Shown here piece after piece: positions 9,201-16,584 of a DNA stretch of 64,000 nucleotides; position 1 is the first letter of the stretch; every line of letters starts with the position of its first letter. The notes beneath the pieces are model-generated. The model was not told the origin of the DNA. It made no database searches and saw only the letters and a program-made list of their open reading frames with translations. The DNA is from Streptomyces sp. PsTaAH-137. Lineage in GTDB: Bacteria > Actinomycetota > Actinomycetes > Streptomycetales > Streptomycetaceae. The position numbers and the translations under genes were made by a program. The stretch is from the NCBI RefSeq assembly GCF_003259365.1, contig NZ_QLLY01000011.1, positions 189,680 through 253,679 of the forward strand. The letters run 5' to 3'.

Positions 9201-9401
9201 CGCGGGGGCCGGGATCTGGGCCTCGTACGGCTGGCCCCAGGCACCCTGGGAGCCCGGCATCAGGAGGAGTTCGTCGTCCTCGGCGGTGGCTTCGGCGGGA
9301 TCGAGGTAGGTGTACGCACCCGGGGCGGGAACGCCCGGCTGGTCCACCGCGCCTGCGTTCTCCGGCAGCCCCTCGCCCGGAACCTGACCGGTGTCGGTCA
9401 T
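6237..9401 (-). CDS. cobT: Fusion protein: Pro/Glu-rich region, BluB-like DMB synthase, CobT phosphoribosyltransferase
   Basis: 1054 aa in three parts. Residues 1 to about 485 are low complexity: Gln/Pro/Gly-rich, then a long Pro-Glu-Ala stretch with repeated EPV/PEP units. Residues about 485-710 are a flavin nitroreductase-fold domain of the BluB type (RDIRNGFRGDPIP, TAPSVGHSQPWDFVVI), which makes 5,6-dimethylbenzimidazole from FMN. Residues about 715-1054 are CobT (GDHGVHAQGVTPWPQEVT, GTGINDETHARK with the catalytic Glu), which forms alpha-ribazole phosphate from nicotinate mononucleotide and DMB. The protein thus couples making and activating the lower ligand of B12. The start at 9401 gives MTDTG; upstream in-frame codons lack an RBS. 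A terminator follows at 6200-6230. The role of the N-terminal region is unknown. Confidence 0.9.
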   Translation of the reverse strand: MTDTGQVPGEGLPENAGAVDQPGVPAPGAYTYLDPAEATAEDDELLLMPGSQGAWGQPYEAQIPAPAPQQGYAAAPAPQAHEPGPHEMAGRDSGHHDMGGMHLQNQPAAAGAVNQGPARRPLHMGPPTPETGGTVRSLADRGPAQQTPANPMPVRQSGPPTTGPEYLDIPPQGAAPWESADAQPQPGFEMPQIPAETVVPEAYAVPQEQVAAAQFAPVAEPAPVGAYAGQAEQADPYGMPQETGQQPLGQFVPVEGVVPTTPHLAPTPPHAMTVPPMPEPAAEQMPEPVAAEPEQIAQPEPVAPAEQLPQPAEPVAQQEPLEPIAEQPVPEPVAPAEPEPQPEAPIALGPVPVEPLQQPEPEEQALAEVPVAPQAAEEQPEQQPEPAEGPEQIEIAASVPAPRDGGPAAAPTPEQAPVPEPVMVQEPVADEEPELIEVAPEPVHEPQLLQDAQPVQLVDEAQPEPEPLPEAGEPEPIGTAAPGYDDAEREAVLRVMRERRDIRNGFRGDPIPHEVLLRVLEAAHTAPSVGHSQPWDFVVIRSAETRRTMHELAMRQKDAYAKSLPKGRAKQFKELKIEAILDTPVNIVVTADPTRGGRHTLGRHTQPQMAPYSSALAVENLWLAARAEGLGVGWVSFFDEREMVRTLGLPDHLEVVAYLCVGYVDEFPEEPELMQAGWSKRRPLSWVVHEETYGRRALPGEDPHDLLAETVSNIRPLDAKALGEAWERQKRMTKPAGALGMLEIISAQLSGLSRMCPPPVPEPAAVAIFAGDHGVHAQGVTPWPQEVTGQMVANFLGGGAVCNAFANQVGAEVCVIDVGVASELPATPGLLPRKVRAGTADMTTGPALTREEVKAAIEVGIETARDLVAAGNKALLTGEMGIANTTASAALISVYTEVDPAEVTGRGTGINDETHARKIEVVRRALDVHRPDPADPIGVLAAVGGLEHAALVGLLLGGASLRTPVILDGVSAGAAALVARAIAPEVLAACIAGHRSAEPGHVAALNKLGLRPLVDLDLRLGEGTGALLALPIVQSAARAMHEVATFDSAGVTEK

Positions 9402-9756
9402 GCCTACCCCTCGCCCATCGATGAGAACTTGCCGGCCGCCCCGGGCCCGTGGCCCGGTGAGCAACCCCCTTGACCGGAGCGGTGCGTCAACCGCCCGTCA
9501 TGATGAACGAGCGTGCGCGCCGCGCGGCACGAACCGCCCCGGACAACAGGCATTGTCCCGGTCGGAACGCGGCCACGGAACGTAGATCACCCATGGCCTT
9601 CTGTGGACTGCGCCACGTTGCGCGTCCTCCGGTCGGCGCCGTACCACAACACGCCCCAAAGGTGGCGCGCTTTCCGGACATTGACCGACGAATTGTCGGA
9701 CGCCACGGCGCGGTACAACGATCGGCCAGCCTACCGCGCGTACTGGGCCGTCCGGG
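9402..9756. other. Intergenic region upstream of BluB-CobT
   Basis: About 355 nt with no gene I can support. It must hold the promoter of the fusion gene and the 3' end of the cobL transcript. A small dyad CCGAC-GAATT-GTCGG is present near 9690. I looked on the minus strand for the conserved core of a cobalamin riboswitch (GCCACTG, GGGAAGG, and the B12-box GCCAGGAGACC pattern) and did not see it. Confidence 0.5.
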
Positions 9757-10983
9757 TCACGGGTGGCGGTCCGGCAGGCGTCCGGACAGGAGGAATCCCA
9801 CAGTCCGCTCCTTCTCCGTCCAGACGCGAGTGTCCAGTTCGACGGATTGCAGAAGGGCGCACTCGACGTCGTAACCGTGCTCCGTCAGGTCCCTGCCGAT
9901 GAGTTCGGCCGCGTCGCGTGTCGCCGCGTGCGCGACGATCCGCGCGGGGCGGCGGTCGGCGACCGCCGAGACGACCGCCGCTCCCCCGCCGCCGACCCGG
10001 ACGACGTCGGGCTCGGGCAGGTCCTCCAGGGCGTGCGGAGCGGTGCCGTGCACGATCTGCGCCTGGACGCCGAAGCCGCGGACGGCCGACAGGGTGCGGG
10101 CGCAGGCGTCCTCGTCGCGGTCCACGGCGATGACGGCGGCGCCGAACCGGGCGGCCTCGGCGGTGAACGCGCCGCTGCCGCAGCCGATGTCCCACACCAG
10201 GTCGCCGGTCCTCGGTCCGAGGCGGGCGAGTTGGGCCGCGCGCAGCTGTTCGGTCTCGCCCTCGCCGAAGGGGCCGGTGTACTCGGCGGCGGGCAGGGCC
10301 CAGCCGCGCGGGGCGGAGGCCGTGTCCCGCGGCTCGCCGCCGGCGAGCCAGCCGCCGTTCTCCGGGGCCGGAGTGGTGACCGTGCCGCCGGCGACGATGA
10401 CCACGTTGGGGTCGCGCCAGGTGTGGTCGGCGGCCTTGTCGGAGGTGACGACCGTGACCTGTTCGCGGTCGGTGCCCAGCTCCTCGCAGATGACGAAGGT
10501 GCGGTGGACGCCTTCGAGGAGCAGGCCGAGTTCGGCGGGGCCGGCGCCGGGCGAGGTGAGGACGGCGACCTTGGTGTGGGCCCGGCACACGTTCACCGCG
10601 CGGCGCAGGGTGCGGCGGTGGGCGACGACCACTTGGGCGTCGTCCCAGGGCATGCCGGCCCGGGCGAAGGCCTGGGCGACGGAGGAGACGGCCGGGACGA
10701 CCTCGACCTCCAGGCCGTACTCGGGGGCGCGCAGGGTGCGCACGACGCCGAAGAAGCCGGGGTCTCCGTCGGCGATGACGACGGCGGTGCCGCGGTGCCC
10801 GGTGATCCGGCGGGCGGCGAGGGAGACGCTGCCGAGCCGGACGCGCTCGGCGCGCCCGGGCACTTCGGGCAGCGCCAGGTGGTGGGCGGCGCCGGCCACG
10901 AGGGTGGCCGCGCCGAGTGCGGAACGGGCTGCCGCGGTCAGGGGCGAGCCGTCCCAGCCGATCACCGTGACCCGGTCGGCCAT
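9757..10983 (-). CDS. cobL: Precorrin-6Y C5,15-methyltransferase (decarboxylating), CbiE-CbiT fusion
   Basis: 408 aa, the usual length for CobL. Residues 1 to about 215 are the CbiE tetrapyrrole methylase (VTVIGWDGSPL near the N-terminus, ADGDPGFFG). Residues about 235-400 are the CbiT Rossmann methyltransferase with SAM motif VWDIGCGSGAF and the Gly-rich VRVGGGG loop. It methylates precorrin-6Y at C5 and C15 and decarboxylates it in the aerobic B12 pathway. The start at 10983 (MADRV) is where CbiE similarity begins. It lies upstream of BluB-CobT and cysG on one strand, with 355 nt between it and BluB-CobT. Confidence 0.92.
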   Translation of the reverse strand: MADRVTVIGWDGSPLTAAARSALGAATLVAGAAHHLALPEVPGRAERVRLGSVSLAARRITGHRGTAVVIADGDPGFFGVVRTLRAPEYGLEVEVVPAVSSVAQAFARAGMPWDDAQVVVAHRRTLRRAVNVCRAHTKVAVLTSPGAGPAELGLLLEGVHRTFVICEELGTDREQVTVVTSDKAADHTWRDPNVVIVAGGTVTTPAPENGGWLAGGEPRDTASAPRGWALPAAEYTGPFGEGETEQLRAAQLARLGPRTGDLVWDIGCGSGAFTAEAARFGAAVIAVDRDEDACARTLSAVRGFGVQAQIVHGTAPHALEDLPEPDVVRVGGGGAAVVSAVADRRPARIVAHAATRDAAELIGRDLTEHGYDVECALLQSVELDTRVWTEKERTVGFLLSGRLPDRHP

Positions 10984-11134
10984 CGTTGTCAGTCTCCAGG
11001 AGAGGTGCGGATGCGTACGCGAGAGGGAGCCGCCGATGGGCAGGGCCGGGCGGGGCACCGTGAGCGTACCTGCTGGATCCGGCCGTTGCCTGTGCGTGGG
11101 TTCCGGTCTCTTTCCGGACCGTTTCCCGGCCGCG

Positions 11135-11773
11135 TCAGTTCCAGTCGGAGAACGCGGTGAATCCGCCGGCCTCGGCGAGCTGCTCGGTGACGCCCTCGAT
11201 GTCCTCGGGGAGCAGGCTCCACACGATGAAGTCGGTACGGACGTCGGCCCAGGTGCCGTCCTCGGTGCGGGTACGCGCTATGCAGGCGCCCCGCAGCACG
11301 CCCTCGCTGATGCAGCCGATCTTCTGGGCGACCTGCTGGGCGGCGGTGTTGTCGGCGGCGGTGCGCAGTTCGATGCGCTCCAGGGCCTGGTCGCGGAAGA
11401 GCCACTGGGCGGTGGCGAGCGCCGCCTCGGAGGCGTAGCCCTCGCCGCGGGCCCAGGGGGCCACGATGTACGACAGTTCGGTCGCGCGGACGTGCCAGTC
11501 GGTCCCGGTGAGCCGGATGACGCCGACCAGGCGCTGGGTGAGGAACTCGGTGACGGCCAGGACCAGTCCGGTGCCGGCCGTGCGCTCGCGCGGGGCGTAC
11601 TCCCTGATCCAGGTCCGGGCGTCGTCCTCCGTGAAGGGCTGCGGTACCGACGTCCAGGCGGCGACCAGCTCGTCGTTCATCATCTCGGCCAGGGCGGGGA
11701 CGTCGTCCTCGTCGAGCGCACGCAGCACCAAGCGCTCCGTGCTGATGGAGATCTCGGGGAAGGTGGTCGTCAT
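11135..11773 (-). CDS. GNAT acetyltransferase, RimJ/RimL type
   Basis: 212 aa. It opens with the ISTERLVLRALDEDDV strand-helix typical of RimJ/RimL-like N-acetyltransferases. The acetyl-CoA loop is in the segment APWARGEGYASEA (a variant of RxxGxG/A), followed by LRTAADNTAAQQVAQKIG. The substrate could be a ribosomal-protein N-terminus or a small amine; it cannot be told. The start at 11773 gives MTTTFPE; upstream frame is not family-like. It lies downstream of the methionine transporter operon but beyond a terminator hairpin, so it is probably independent. Confidence 0.85.
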   Translation of the reverse strand: MTTTFPEISISTERLVLRALDEDDVPALAEMMNDELVAAWTSVPQPFTEDDARTWIREYAPRERTAGTGLVLAVTEFLTQRLVGVIRLTGTDWHVRATELSYIVAPWARGEGYASEAALATAQWLFRDQALERIELRTAADNTAAQQVAQKIGCISEGVLRGACIARTRTEDGTWADVRTDFIVWSLLPEDIEGVTEQLAEAGGFTAFSDWN

Positions 11774-11864
11774 GGGCCGCTCCGTAACCTTCGTGGCCGC
11801 CTGTCGTCCCTCGTGTCGGCCGGGGGTGAAGTGCCCAGCATGCAGCATGCAGGCACGTAACTGC

Positions 11865-11904
11865 ACATGGGGGCCGCCCCTGTTGCCGGGAACGGCCCCC
11901 ATGT
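11865..11904 (-). terminator. Terminator of the metNIQQ operon
   Basis: An inverted repeat of 12 bp (11865-11876 with 11893-11904) with a 16-nt loop begins 37 nt after the last metQ stop on the minus strand and before the acetyltransferase start at 11773. Confidence 0.7.
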
Positions 11905-11941
11905 GGGGTGTGTCTGCGGGTCGTACGGCCCGTGCGTTGCC

Positions 11942-12754
11942 TCAGGCCGGAAGGACCGAGCCCTTGTACGTGTCCTCGATGAACTTCTTCACCTCGGGCG
12001 ACGTGAGCAGTTTCGCGAGCTTCTTCACGCGCGGGTCGTCCTCGTTGCCCTTCTTGACGGCGAGGACGTTGTTGTACGGGTTGTCCTTCACCGCTTCCAG
12101 GAGGATGGCGTCCTTCTGGGGGCTCAGGTCGGCGTCGAGCGCGTAGTTGTTGTTGATGACGGCCGCGTCGACGTCGCTCAACGAGCGCGGCAGCTGCGCC
12201 GGTTCGAGCTCCTTGAACGTCAGGCCCTTCGGGTTCTCCGCGATGTCCTGGGGACTCGCGTTCGCGCCCGCGTCCTTCTTGAGCTCGATGACGCCCTTGG
12301 AGGCGAGGAGTTCGAGCGCCCTGCCTTCATTGGTGGTGTCGTTGGGCAGTGCGACGGTCGCGCCCTCGGCGAGCTTCGTGACGTCGTCGACCTTCTTGGA
12401 GTAGACGCCCATGGGCGGCAGGTACACGTCGGTGACCGCGCTCAGGGTGGTGCCCTTGGACCGGTTGAAGTCCTCCAAGTAGGGCGTGTGCTGGTAGAGG
12501 TTGGCGTCGAGGGTGCCGTCCTGGAGTGCGGTGTCCGGCAGGACGTAGTCCGTGAACTCCTTGATCTCCAGGTCGAGTCCGGCCTTCTTCGCCAGGTGGT
12601 CCTTGACGTACGCGAGGACCTCGCCGGCCGGGGTCGGGGTGGCCCCGACGACCAGCGTGCCGTTCGCGCTGTCGCTCTTCTCCGATCCGCAGGCCGTGAG
12701 GCCGAGGGCGAGTGCCCCGGCGATCACGGCAGCGGGAATCGTGTACGTACGCAT
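11942..12754 (-). CDS. metQ: Methionine ABC transporter substrate-binding lipoprotein (second copy)
   Basis: 270 aa, NlpA/MetQ family. The N-terminus carries a lipoprotein signal with lipobox LTAC (cleavage before Cys22). The mature protein has the conserved VVGATPTPAGEVL start, KEFTDYVLPDTAL and the VYSKKVDDV region. It captures methionine outside the membrane for the MetNI transporter. The ATG overlaps the stop of the preceding metQ by one base (TGATG), so the two are translationally coupled. It is clearly a tandem duplicate: the last 25 residues of the two proteins are nearly identical. Confidence 0.92.
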   Translation of the reverse strand: MRTYTIPAAVIAGALALGLTACGSEKSDSANGTLVVGATPTPAGEVLAYVKDHLAKKAGLDLEIKEFTDYVLPDTALQDGTLDANLYQHTPYLEDFNRSKGTTLSAVTDVYLPPMGVYSKKVDDVTKLAEGATVALPNDTTNEGRALELLASKGVIELKKDAGANASPQDIAENPKGLTFKELEPAQLPRSLSDVDAAVINNNYALDADLSPQKDAILLEAVKDNPYNNVLAVKKGNEDDPRVKKLAKLLTSPEVKKFIEDTYKGSVLPA

Positions 12755-13584
12755 CAGAAGGAGGGGAGCACCGAACCCTTGTACTTGTCCTCGATGAACT
12801 TCTTCACCTCGGGGGACGTGAGGAGCTTGGCGAGCTTCTTCACGCGCGGGTCGTCCTCGTTGCCCTCCTTGACCGCGAGGACGTTGTTGTACTTGTTGTT
12901 CTTCGCCGACTCCAGGACGAGGGCGTCCTTGGCCGGGCTGAGGTCGGCACCGATGGCGTAGTTGCCGTTGATCACCGCGGCGTCGACGTCCTGGAGGGAG
13001 CGCGGGGTCTGGGCCGCCTCGACCTCCTTGAACGTCAGGTCCTTCGGGTTCTTCGCGATGTCCTGGGGGGTCGCGGTGGCCTCGGAGCCGCTCTTGAGGG
13101 TGATGAGCCCGTTGGCGGCGAGGAAGCGCAGGGCGCGGCTCTCGTTGTCGGCGTCGTTGGGGACGGCGATGGTGCCGCCCTTCTTGATGCCGTCGATCTT
13201 CGTGGCCTTCTTGGAGTAGAGGCCGAGCGGCTCCAGGTGGACGGTGGCGACGGACTTCAGGTGCGTGCCGTTCTTCTTGTTGAAGTCCTCGAGGTACGGC
13301 ACGGTCTGGAAGTAGTTGGCGTCGACCGAGCCGTCCTCGGTGGCGTTGTTCGGCTGGACGTAGTCCGTGAACTCCTTGACCTCGAGGTTGAGGCCGGCCT
13401 TCTTCGCCAGGTTCTTCTTGATGTAGTCGAGAACCTCGGCGTGCGGGACGGGAGTCGCGGCGACGACCAGCGGGTCGGACGCCTTGGCCTTGGTGTCGCC
13501 CTTGTCGGAGCCGCAGGCGGTGAGACCCAGGGTGAGGGCGCCGGTGGCGAGGACAGTTGCGGTGATCTTGGTGGTGTTACGCAC
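12754..13584 (-). CDS. metQ: Methionine ABC transporter substrate-binding lipoprotein (first copy)
   Basis: 276 aa, NlpA/MetQ family, with signal peptide and lipobox LTAC. Conserved segments are VVAATPVPHAEVL, KEFTDYVQPNNATEDG and AVINGNYAIGADL. It starts at GTG 13584, with AGAAAGG 8 nt upstream on the minus strand; a longer in-frame extension upstream belongs to the permease 3' end and intergenic DNA. It follows metI by 71 nt and overlaps the second metQ by one base. Together with that copy it likely widens substrate range or dose (for example L- versus D-methionine), but this is inference. Confidence 0.92.
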   Translation of the reverse strand: MRNTTKITATVLATGALTLGLTACGSDKGDTKAKASDPLVVAATPVPHAEVLDYIKKNLAKKAGLNLEVKEFTDYVQPNNATEDGSVDANYFQTVPYLEDFNKKNGTHLKSVATVHLEPLGLYSKKATKIDGIKKGGTIAVPNDADNESRALRFLAANGLITLKSGSEATATPQDIAKNPKDLTFKEVEAAQTPRSLQDVDAAVINGNYAIGADLSPAKDALVLESAKNNKYNNVLAVKEGNEDDPRVKKLAKLLTSPEVKKFIEDKYKGSVLPSF

Positions 13585-13655
13585 GAAAAGTGCCTTTCTC
13601 CATGGTGGTGCAACCCGCCGGGTGGGGCGGGGAGTCAGGGAATCGGGAGCTTCCG

Positions 13656-14375
13656 TCAGGCGCTGGTGGACGCCGTTCTGAGGAAGGCCCGGAAACGGAG
13701 CGGTTCGCCGCCCTTGCCCGCACGGCGGTGCAGGACCCGGGCGCCGCTGTCGCCGGCGAACTGGATGATCGCGATGGTGACCGCGAGGATCGCCACGATG
13801 ATCCACATCATGGACGTCTCGAAGCGCTGGTAGCCGTAGCGGATGGCGAGGTCGCCGAGGCCGCCCGCGCCGACCGTGCCGGCCATCGCGGAGTAGCCGA
13901 TGATCGCGATGATCGTCGTGGTGGTCGCGGAGATCAGCGAGGGCAGCGACTCGGGGACGAGGACCTTGCGGACGACGGTCCAGGTGTTGCCGCCCATCGA
14001 CTGCACGGCCTCGACGAGCCCGCCGTCGACCTCGCGCACGGAGGTCTCGACGAGCCGCGCGAAGAACGGGATGGCGCCGATGGCGAGCGGCACGATGGCG
14101 GCCTCGCGGCCGATGGTGGTGCCGACGATCCAGCGGGTGAAGCCCATCAGGGCGACCATCAGGATCAGGAACGGCATCGACCGCACGATGTTCACGATCT
14201 GCCCGATCACCTTGTTGGCGACGGCGTTCTGCACCATGCCGCCACGGTCGGTGAGGACGAGCAGGACGCCGAGCGGCAGGCCCGCGACGACGGCGATCAG
14301 CGTGGACCAGCCGACCATGTAGAGGGTGTCCCAACACGCCTGGGACAACAGCGGCTGCATCTCCGACCAGGTCAC
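13656..14375 (-). CDS. metI: Methionine ABC transporter permease
   Basis: 239 aa, the MetI family length (about 220-240), with five predicted membrane segments. The ABC-permease coupling loop EAVQSMGGNTWTVVRKVLVPESLP (the EAA motif) is at about residues 130-155. It starts at GTG 14375, whose bases overlap the metN stop (GTGA, 4-nt overlap), so it is translated with metN. MetI dimerises as the membrane channel of the importer and docks on MetN. Confidence 0.92.
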   Translation of the reverse strand: MTWSEMQPLLSQACWDTLYMVGWSTLIAVVAGLPLGVLLVLTDRGGMVQNAVANKVIGQIVNIVRSMPFLILMVALMGFTRWIVGTTIGREAAIVPLAIGAIPFFARLVETSVREVDGGLVEAVQSMGGNTWTVVRKVLVPESLPSLISATTTTIIAIIGYSAMAGTVGAGGLGDLAIRYGYQRFETSMMWIIVAILAVTIAIIQFAGDSGARVLHRRAGKGGEPLRFRAFLRTASTSA

Positions 14376-15451
14376 TTGGACACACCTTCCTTCAGCAGTA
14401 CGGACGCGGCGGCGTCGCGGGACGGGCTCTCGGCGTTCTCGGCGATGTCGACCTGGAGGCCCTGCTCGCGCAGGAAGCCGATGGGTACGACGTTGTCCTC
14501 GTAGCGGCCGGGCAGTTCGATGCGCATGCGGCCGACCTGCTTGCCGGCAACGGTGTCCATCGCGGCGCCCAGGATCGAGATGTCGATGTTGTACGTGCGC
14601 GCGAGCTGCGAGACGACCGGCTGGGTCGTCGACTCCCCGTGGAAGGTGACGTCGATGACGGTGCGGTCGGCGCCGGACGCGTCGCCGCTGACGGGGAAGA
14701 GCGCGGCGGCGAGTTCGGAGCCCGGGGTCGCGAGGAGTTCGCTGACCGTGCCCGACTCGACGATCCGCCCGTGCTCCATGAGGGCGGCGGAGTCGCAGAC
14801 GGTCTTGACGACGTCCATCTCGTGCGTGATGAGCAGGACGGTCAGGCCGAGCTGCCGGTTGAGGTCGCGCAGGAGCTTGAGGATCGAGCGGGTGGTCTCC
14901 GGGTCGAGGGCGCTGGTGGCCTCGTCGGAGAGCAGCACCTTCGGGTCGCCGGCCAGTGCGCGGGCGATGCCGACGCGCTGCTTCTGGCCGCCGGAGAGCT
15001 GCGCCGGGTAGGACTTCGCCTTGTCGGCGAGGCCGACCAGGTCGAGGAGTTCCAGCGCCTTGGAGGAACGTTCCTTCCCCGTCTTGCCGAGGATTTCGAG
15101 GGGCAGCTCGATGTTGTCCTGGACGGTGCGCGAGGACAGCAGGTTGAAGTGCTGGAAGACCATGCCGATGCGGCTGCGTGCCTCGCGCAGTTCCTTGCCG
15201 GCGCGCGGGCCGCGCCCGGCGAGGGCGGTGAGGTCCTGGCCCGCCACCGTCACGGTGCCGGAGGTGGGGCGCTCCAGGAGGTTCACGCAGCGGATCAGCG
15301 AGGACTTGCCGGCGCCGGACTGGCCGATGACGCCGTACACCTCGCCTTCGCGCACGTGCAGATCGACGCCGTCGAGGGCGGTGACCTCGCGGCCGCGCGA
15401 GCGGTAGACCTTGGTGAGGCCCTGGGTGGTGATCACGTGGATGTCCGTCAC
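14372..15451 (-). CDS. metN: Methionine ABC transporter ATP-binding protein
   Basis: 359 aa. The ATPase domain shows Walker A GQSGAGKSS, signature LSGGQKQR, Walker B VLLSDEATSALD and the H-loop LITHEMD. The C-terminal NIL domain (about 265-345, SQLARTYNIDISILGA) binds methionine and inhibits transport when the cell is replete. The start is uncertain: GTG 15451 (VTDIH) or GTG 15484; neither has a strong Shine-Dalgarno. It heads the operon metN-metI-metQ-metQ. A 28-codon leader ORF with a Cys/Met-rich end lies about 240 nt upstream, suggesting attenuation. Confidence 0.93.
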   Translation of the reverse strand: MTDIHVITTQGLTKVYRSRGREVTALDGVDLHVREGEVYGVIGQSGAGKSSLIRCVNLLERPTSGTVTVAGQDLTALAGRGPRAGKELREARSRIGMVFQHFNLLSSRTVQDNIELPLEILGKTGKERSSKALELLDLVGLADKAKSYPAQLSGGQKQRVGIARALAGDPKVLLSDEATSALDPETTRSILKLLRDLNRQLGLTVLLITHEMDVVKTVCDSAALMEHGRIVESGTVSELLATPGSELAAALFPVSGDASGADRTVIDVTFHGESTTQPVVSQLARTYNIDISILGAAMDTVAGKQVGRMRIELPGRYEDNVVPIGFLREQGLQVDIAENAESPSRDAAASVLLKEGVSK

Positions 15452-15691
15452 TGTCGAGTGCGCGGCACGGGTGGCGCCGGGCACGGGGCATTCATTCGGA
15501 ACTGAAGGAGTTTCCGGGCGCGCGACAGGTTCTCGCGCCGACGCGGGGCCGGCGCTGATGTCCGTACGGAGAAGCTGTGCGCGGGGCAGGCCCGGTCACG
15601 TAGGCGAACTGTTTCTCCCTGCGGAGTCACTCCCTACGGAACAGGGCGCGCGGGTCTCGCTTCGGGGCGCGAGATCAGGCGGTGGGGGCCC
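15452..15691 (-). promoter_or_regulatory. Untranslated leader between leader ORF and metN, possible attenuator
   Basis: About 240 nt follow the leader ORF stop before metN. A stable hairpin (15517-15525 with 15531-15539, GC-rich, small bulge) lies 33 nt before the upstream metN start. A GGAG-TGA-CTCC dyad (around 15623-15633) and flanking complementary pieces (CTGTT and AACAG) could fold alternatively. I do not see SAM-I, SAM-II or SAM-IV riboswitch consensus. A leader-peptide attenuator is the best reading, unproven. Confidence 0.45.
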
Positions 15692-15778
15692 TCAGAAGGC
15701 GCACATTCGACACATACAACGAGCACCGGGCGTCAGGGTCGCCTCGGTCGCAAGGGTGCGGCTGCTCGTCGTGGTCAT
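15692..15778 (-). CDS. Leader peptide ORF ending in a Cys/Met-rich tail, upstream of metN
   Basis: 28 codons from ATG 15778 to TGA. The peptide begins MTTTSSR and ends RCMCRMCAF, with three Cys and two internal Met in its last eight residues. A -10-like TTTACT lies 8-13 nt before the ATG, so the mRNA is probably leaderless and the peptide translated from its first base. Short leaderless ORFs with clustered Cys codons are known as cysteine-responsive attenuators in mycobacteria; here the operon downstream imports methionine. The mix of Cys and Met codons would let ribosome stalling report sulfur amino-acid supply. The ORF is well positioned but its translation is inferred. Confidence 0.6.
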   Translation of the reverse strand: MTTTSSRTLATEATLTPGARCMCRMCAF

Positions 15779-15813
15779 GCGGGCAAGTAAAGCAGACGTG
15801 AGGACGCGATCCA

Positions 15814-15844
15814 CCACGGCTGTCCGAATAGCGGACAGCCGTGG
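15814..15844 (-). terminator. Terminator of the HAD phosphatase gene
   Basis: A perfect 13-bp inverted repeat (15814-15826 with 15832-15844) with loop AATAG lies 18 nt after the HAD gene stop and just upstream of the promoter of the metN leader. Confidence 0.8.
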
Positions 15845-15862
15845 ATGGTGGCCGGGGGCTGC

Positions 15863-16513
15863 TCAGGGCTCGGCGACGACCTCCACGCCCGCCTCCGTGA
15901 CCAGTGCTGACACGGCCGACAGGTCCTTCACCACGACGTCGGCGGAGAGTTCGGCGGCCGCGTGCGTTGTGGTCAAGGCCACGGTCGTCATGCCGCCGGC
16001 GCGGCCCGCGGCCAGCCCGGCCGGGGCGTCCTCGAAGACGACGCAGCGCGCCGGGTCCGCGCCCAGTCGCGCGGCGGCGAGCAGGAACGGCTCCGGGTCG
16101 GGCTTGCCGCGCGTGATGTCGTCGGCGGCGATGATCAGCGGCGGGGTGATGCCGACGGCCGCGAGCCGGGCCGCGGCGAGCCGGTGGGTGGCGGAGGTGA
16201 CGACGGCCCAGCGGCCCTCCGGGAGCGCGTCGAGGAGTTCGCGGACGCCGGGCAGCAGGTGCGTGCCGCCGTTGGGCACGTCCTCGGTCTCCAGCTCCTC
16301 GATCCGGGCGACGGCCTCCAGGACCCGCCCCGGGGGCAGCAGGTCGGCGACGATCTCGACGGCGGGGCGGCCGTGCAGCTCGATGGCCGCGAACTGCTCG
16401 GCGGTGATCCCGTACTCCTGCGCCCAGCGGGTCCAGCAGCGGTACACGGACTCCAGCGAGGAGACGAGAGTTCCGTCGTTGTCGAAGAGGAGGGCGTCCG
16501 CGGTGATCTTCAT
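15863..16513 (-). CDS. HAD-superfamily phosphatase, sugar-phosphatase type
   Basis: 216 aa with the four HAD motifs: DNDGT (nucleophile Asp10 and acid/base Asp12), VVTSATH (Thr), RGKPDPEPF (Lys) and VVFEDAPAG (metal-binding acids). An alpha-helical cap at about residues 15-80 places it with the beta-phosphoglucomutase / 2-deoxyglucose-6-phosphatase subgroup, so it probably acts on a small sugar phosphate. It is cytosolic and stands alone: a terminator follows, and a divergent membrane-protein gene starts 71 nt upstream. Confidence 0.87.
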   Translation of the reverse strand: MKITADALLFDNDGTLVSSLESVYRCWTRWAQEYGITAEQFAAIELHGRPAVEIVADLLPPGRVLEAVARIEELETEDVPNGGTHLLPGVRELLDALPEGRWAVVTSATHRLAAARLAAVGITPPLIIAADDITRGKPDPEPFLLAAARLGADPARCVVFEDAPAGLAAGRAGGMTTVALTTTHAAAELSADVVVKDLSAVSALVTEAGVEVVAEP

Positions 16514-16584
16514 ACGTCGAGCGTACGGGCGGTGGGCCGGGGGCGCGGGCGGCGGGTCATTTCGGCCGTAATAGGCTCTCGGCC

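Noticed and set aside
6168..9473. Long plus-strand open frame of about 1100 codons opposite the BluB-CobT gene
   Set aside because: It is the complement of a strongly supported minus-strand gene; the composition (Gly/Arg/Leu-rich, no domain) is typical of GC-rich shadow frames.
9402..9756. Cobalamin riboswitch upstream of the BluB-CobT gene
   Set aside because: I looked for the conserved B12-box and core pieces on the minus strand and saw none; only small dyads are present.
12754..14385. One 543-codon open frame running from metI into metQ as a fusion protein
   Set aside because: Only the part after GTG 13584 is MetQ-like; the rest is an out-of-frame reading of metI and the intergenic region, and an RBS lies before 13584.
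15452..15800. SAM riboswitch (SAM-I, SAM-II or SAM-IV) upstream of metN
   Set aside because: None of the conserved core sequences is recognisable; the short Cys/Met ORF explains the long leader better.
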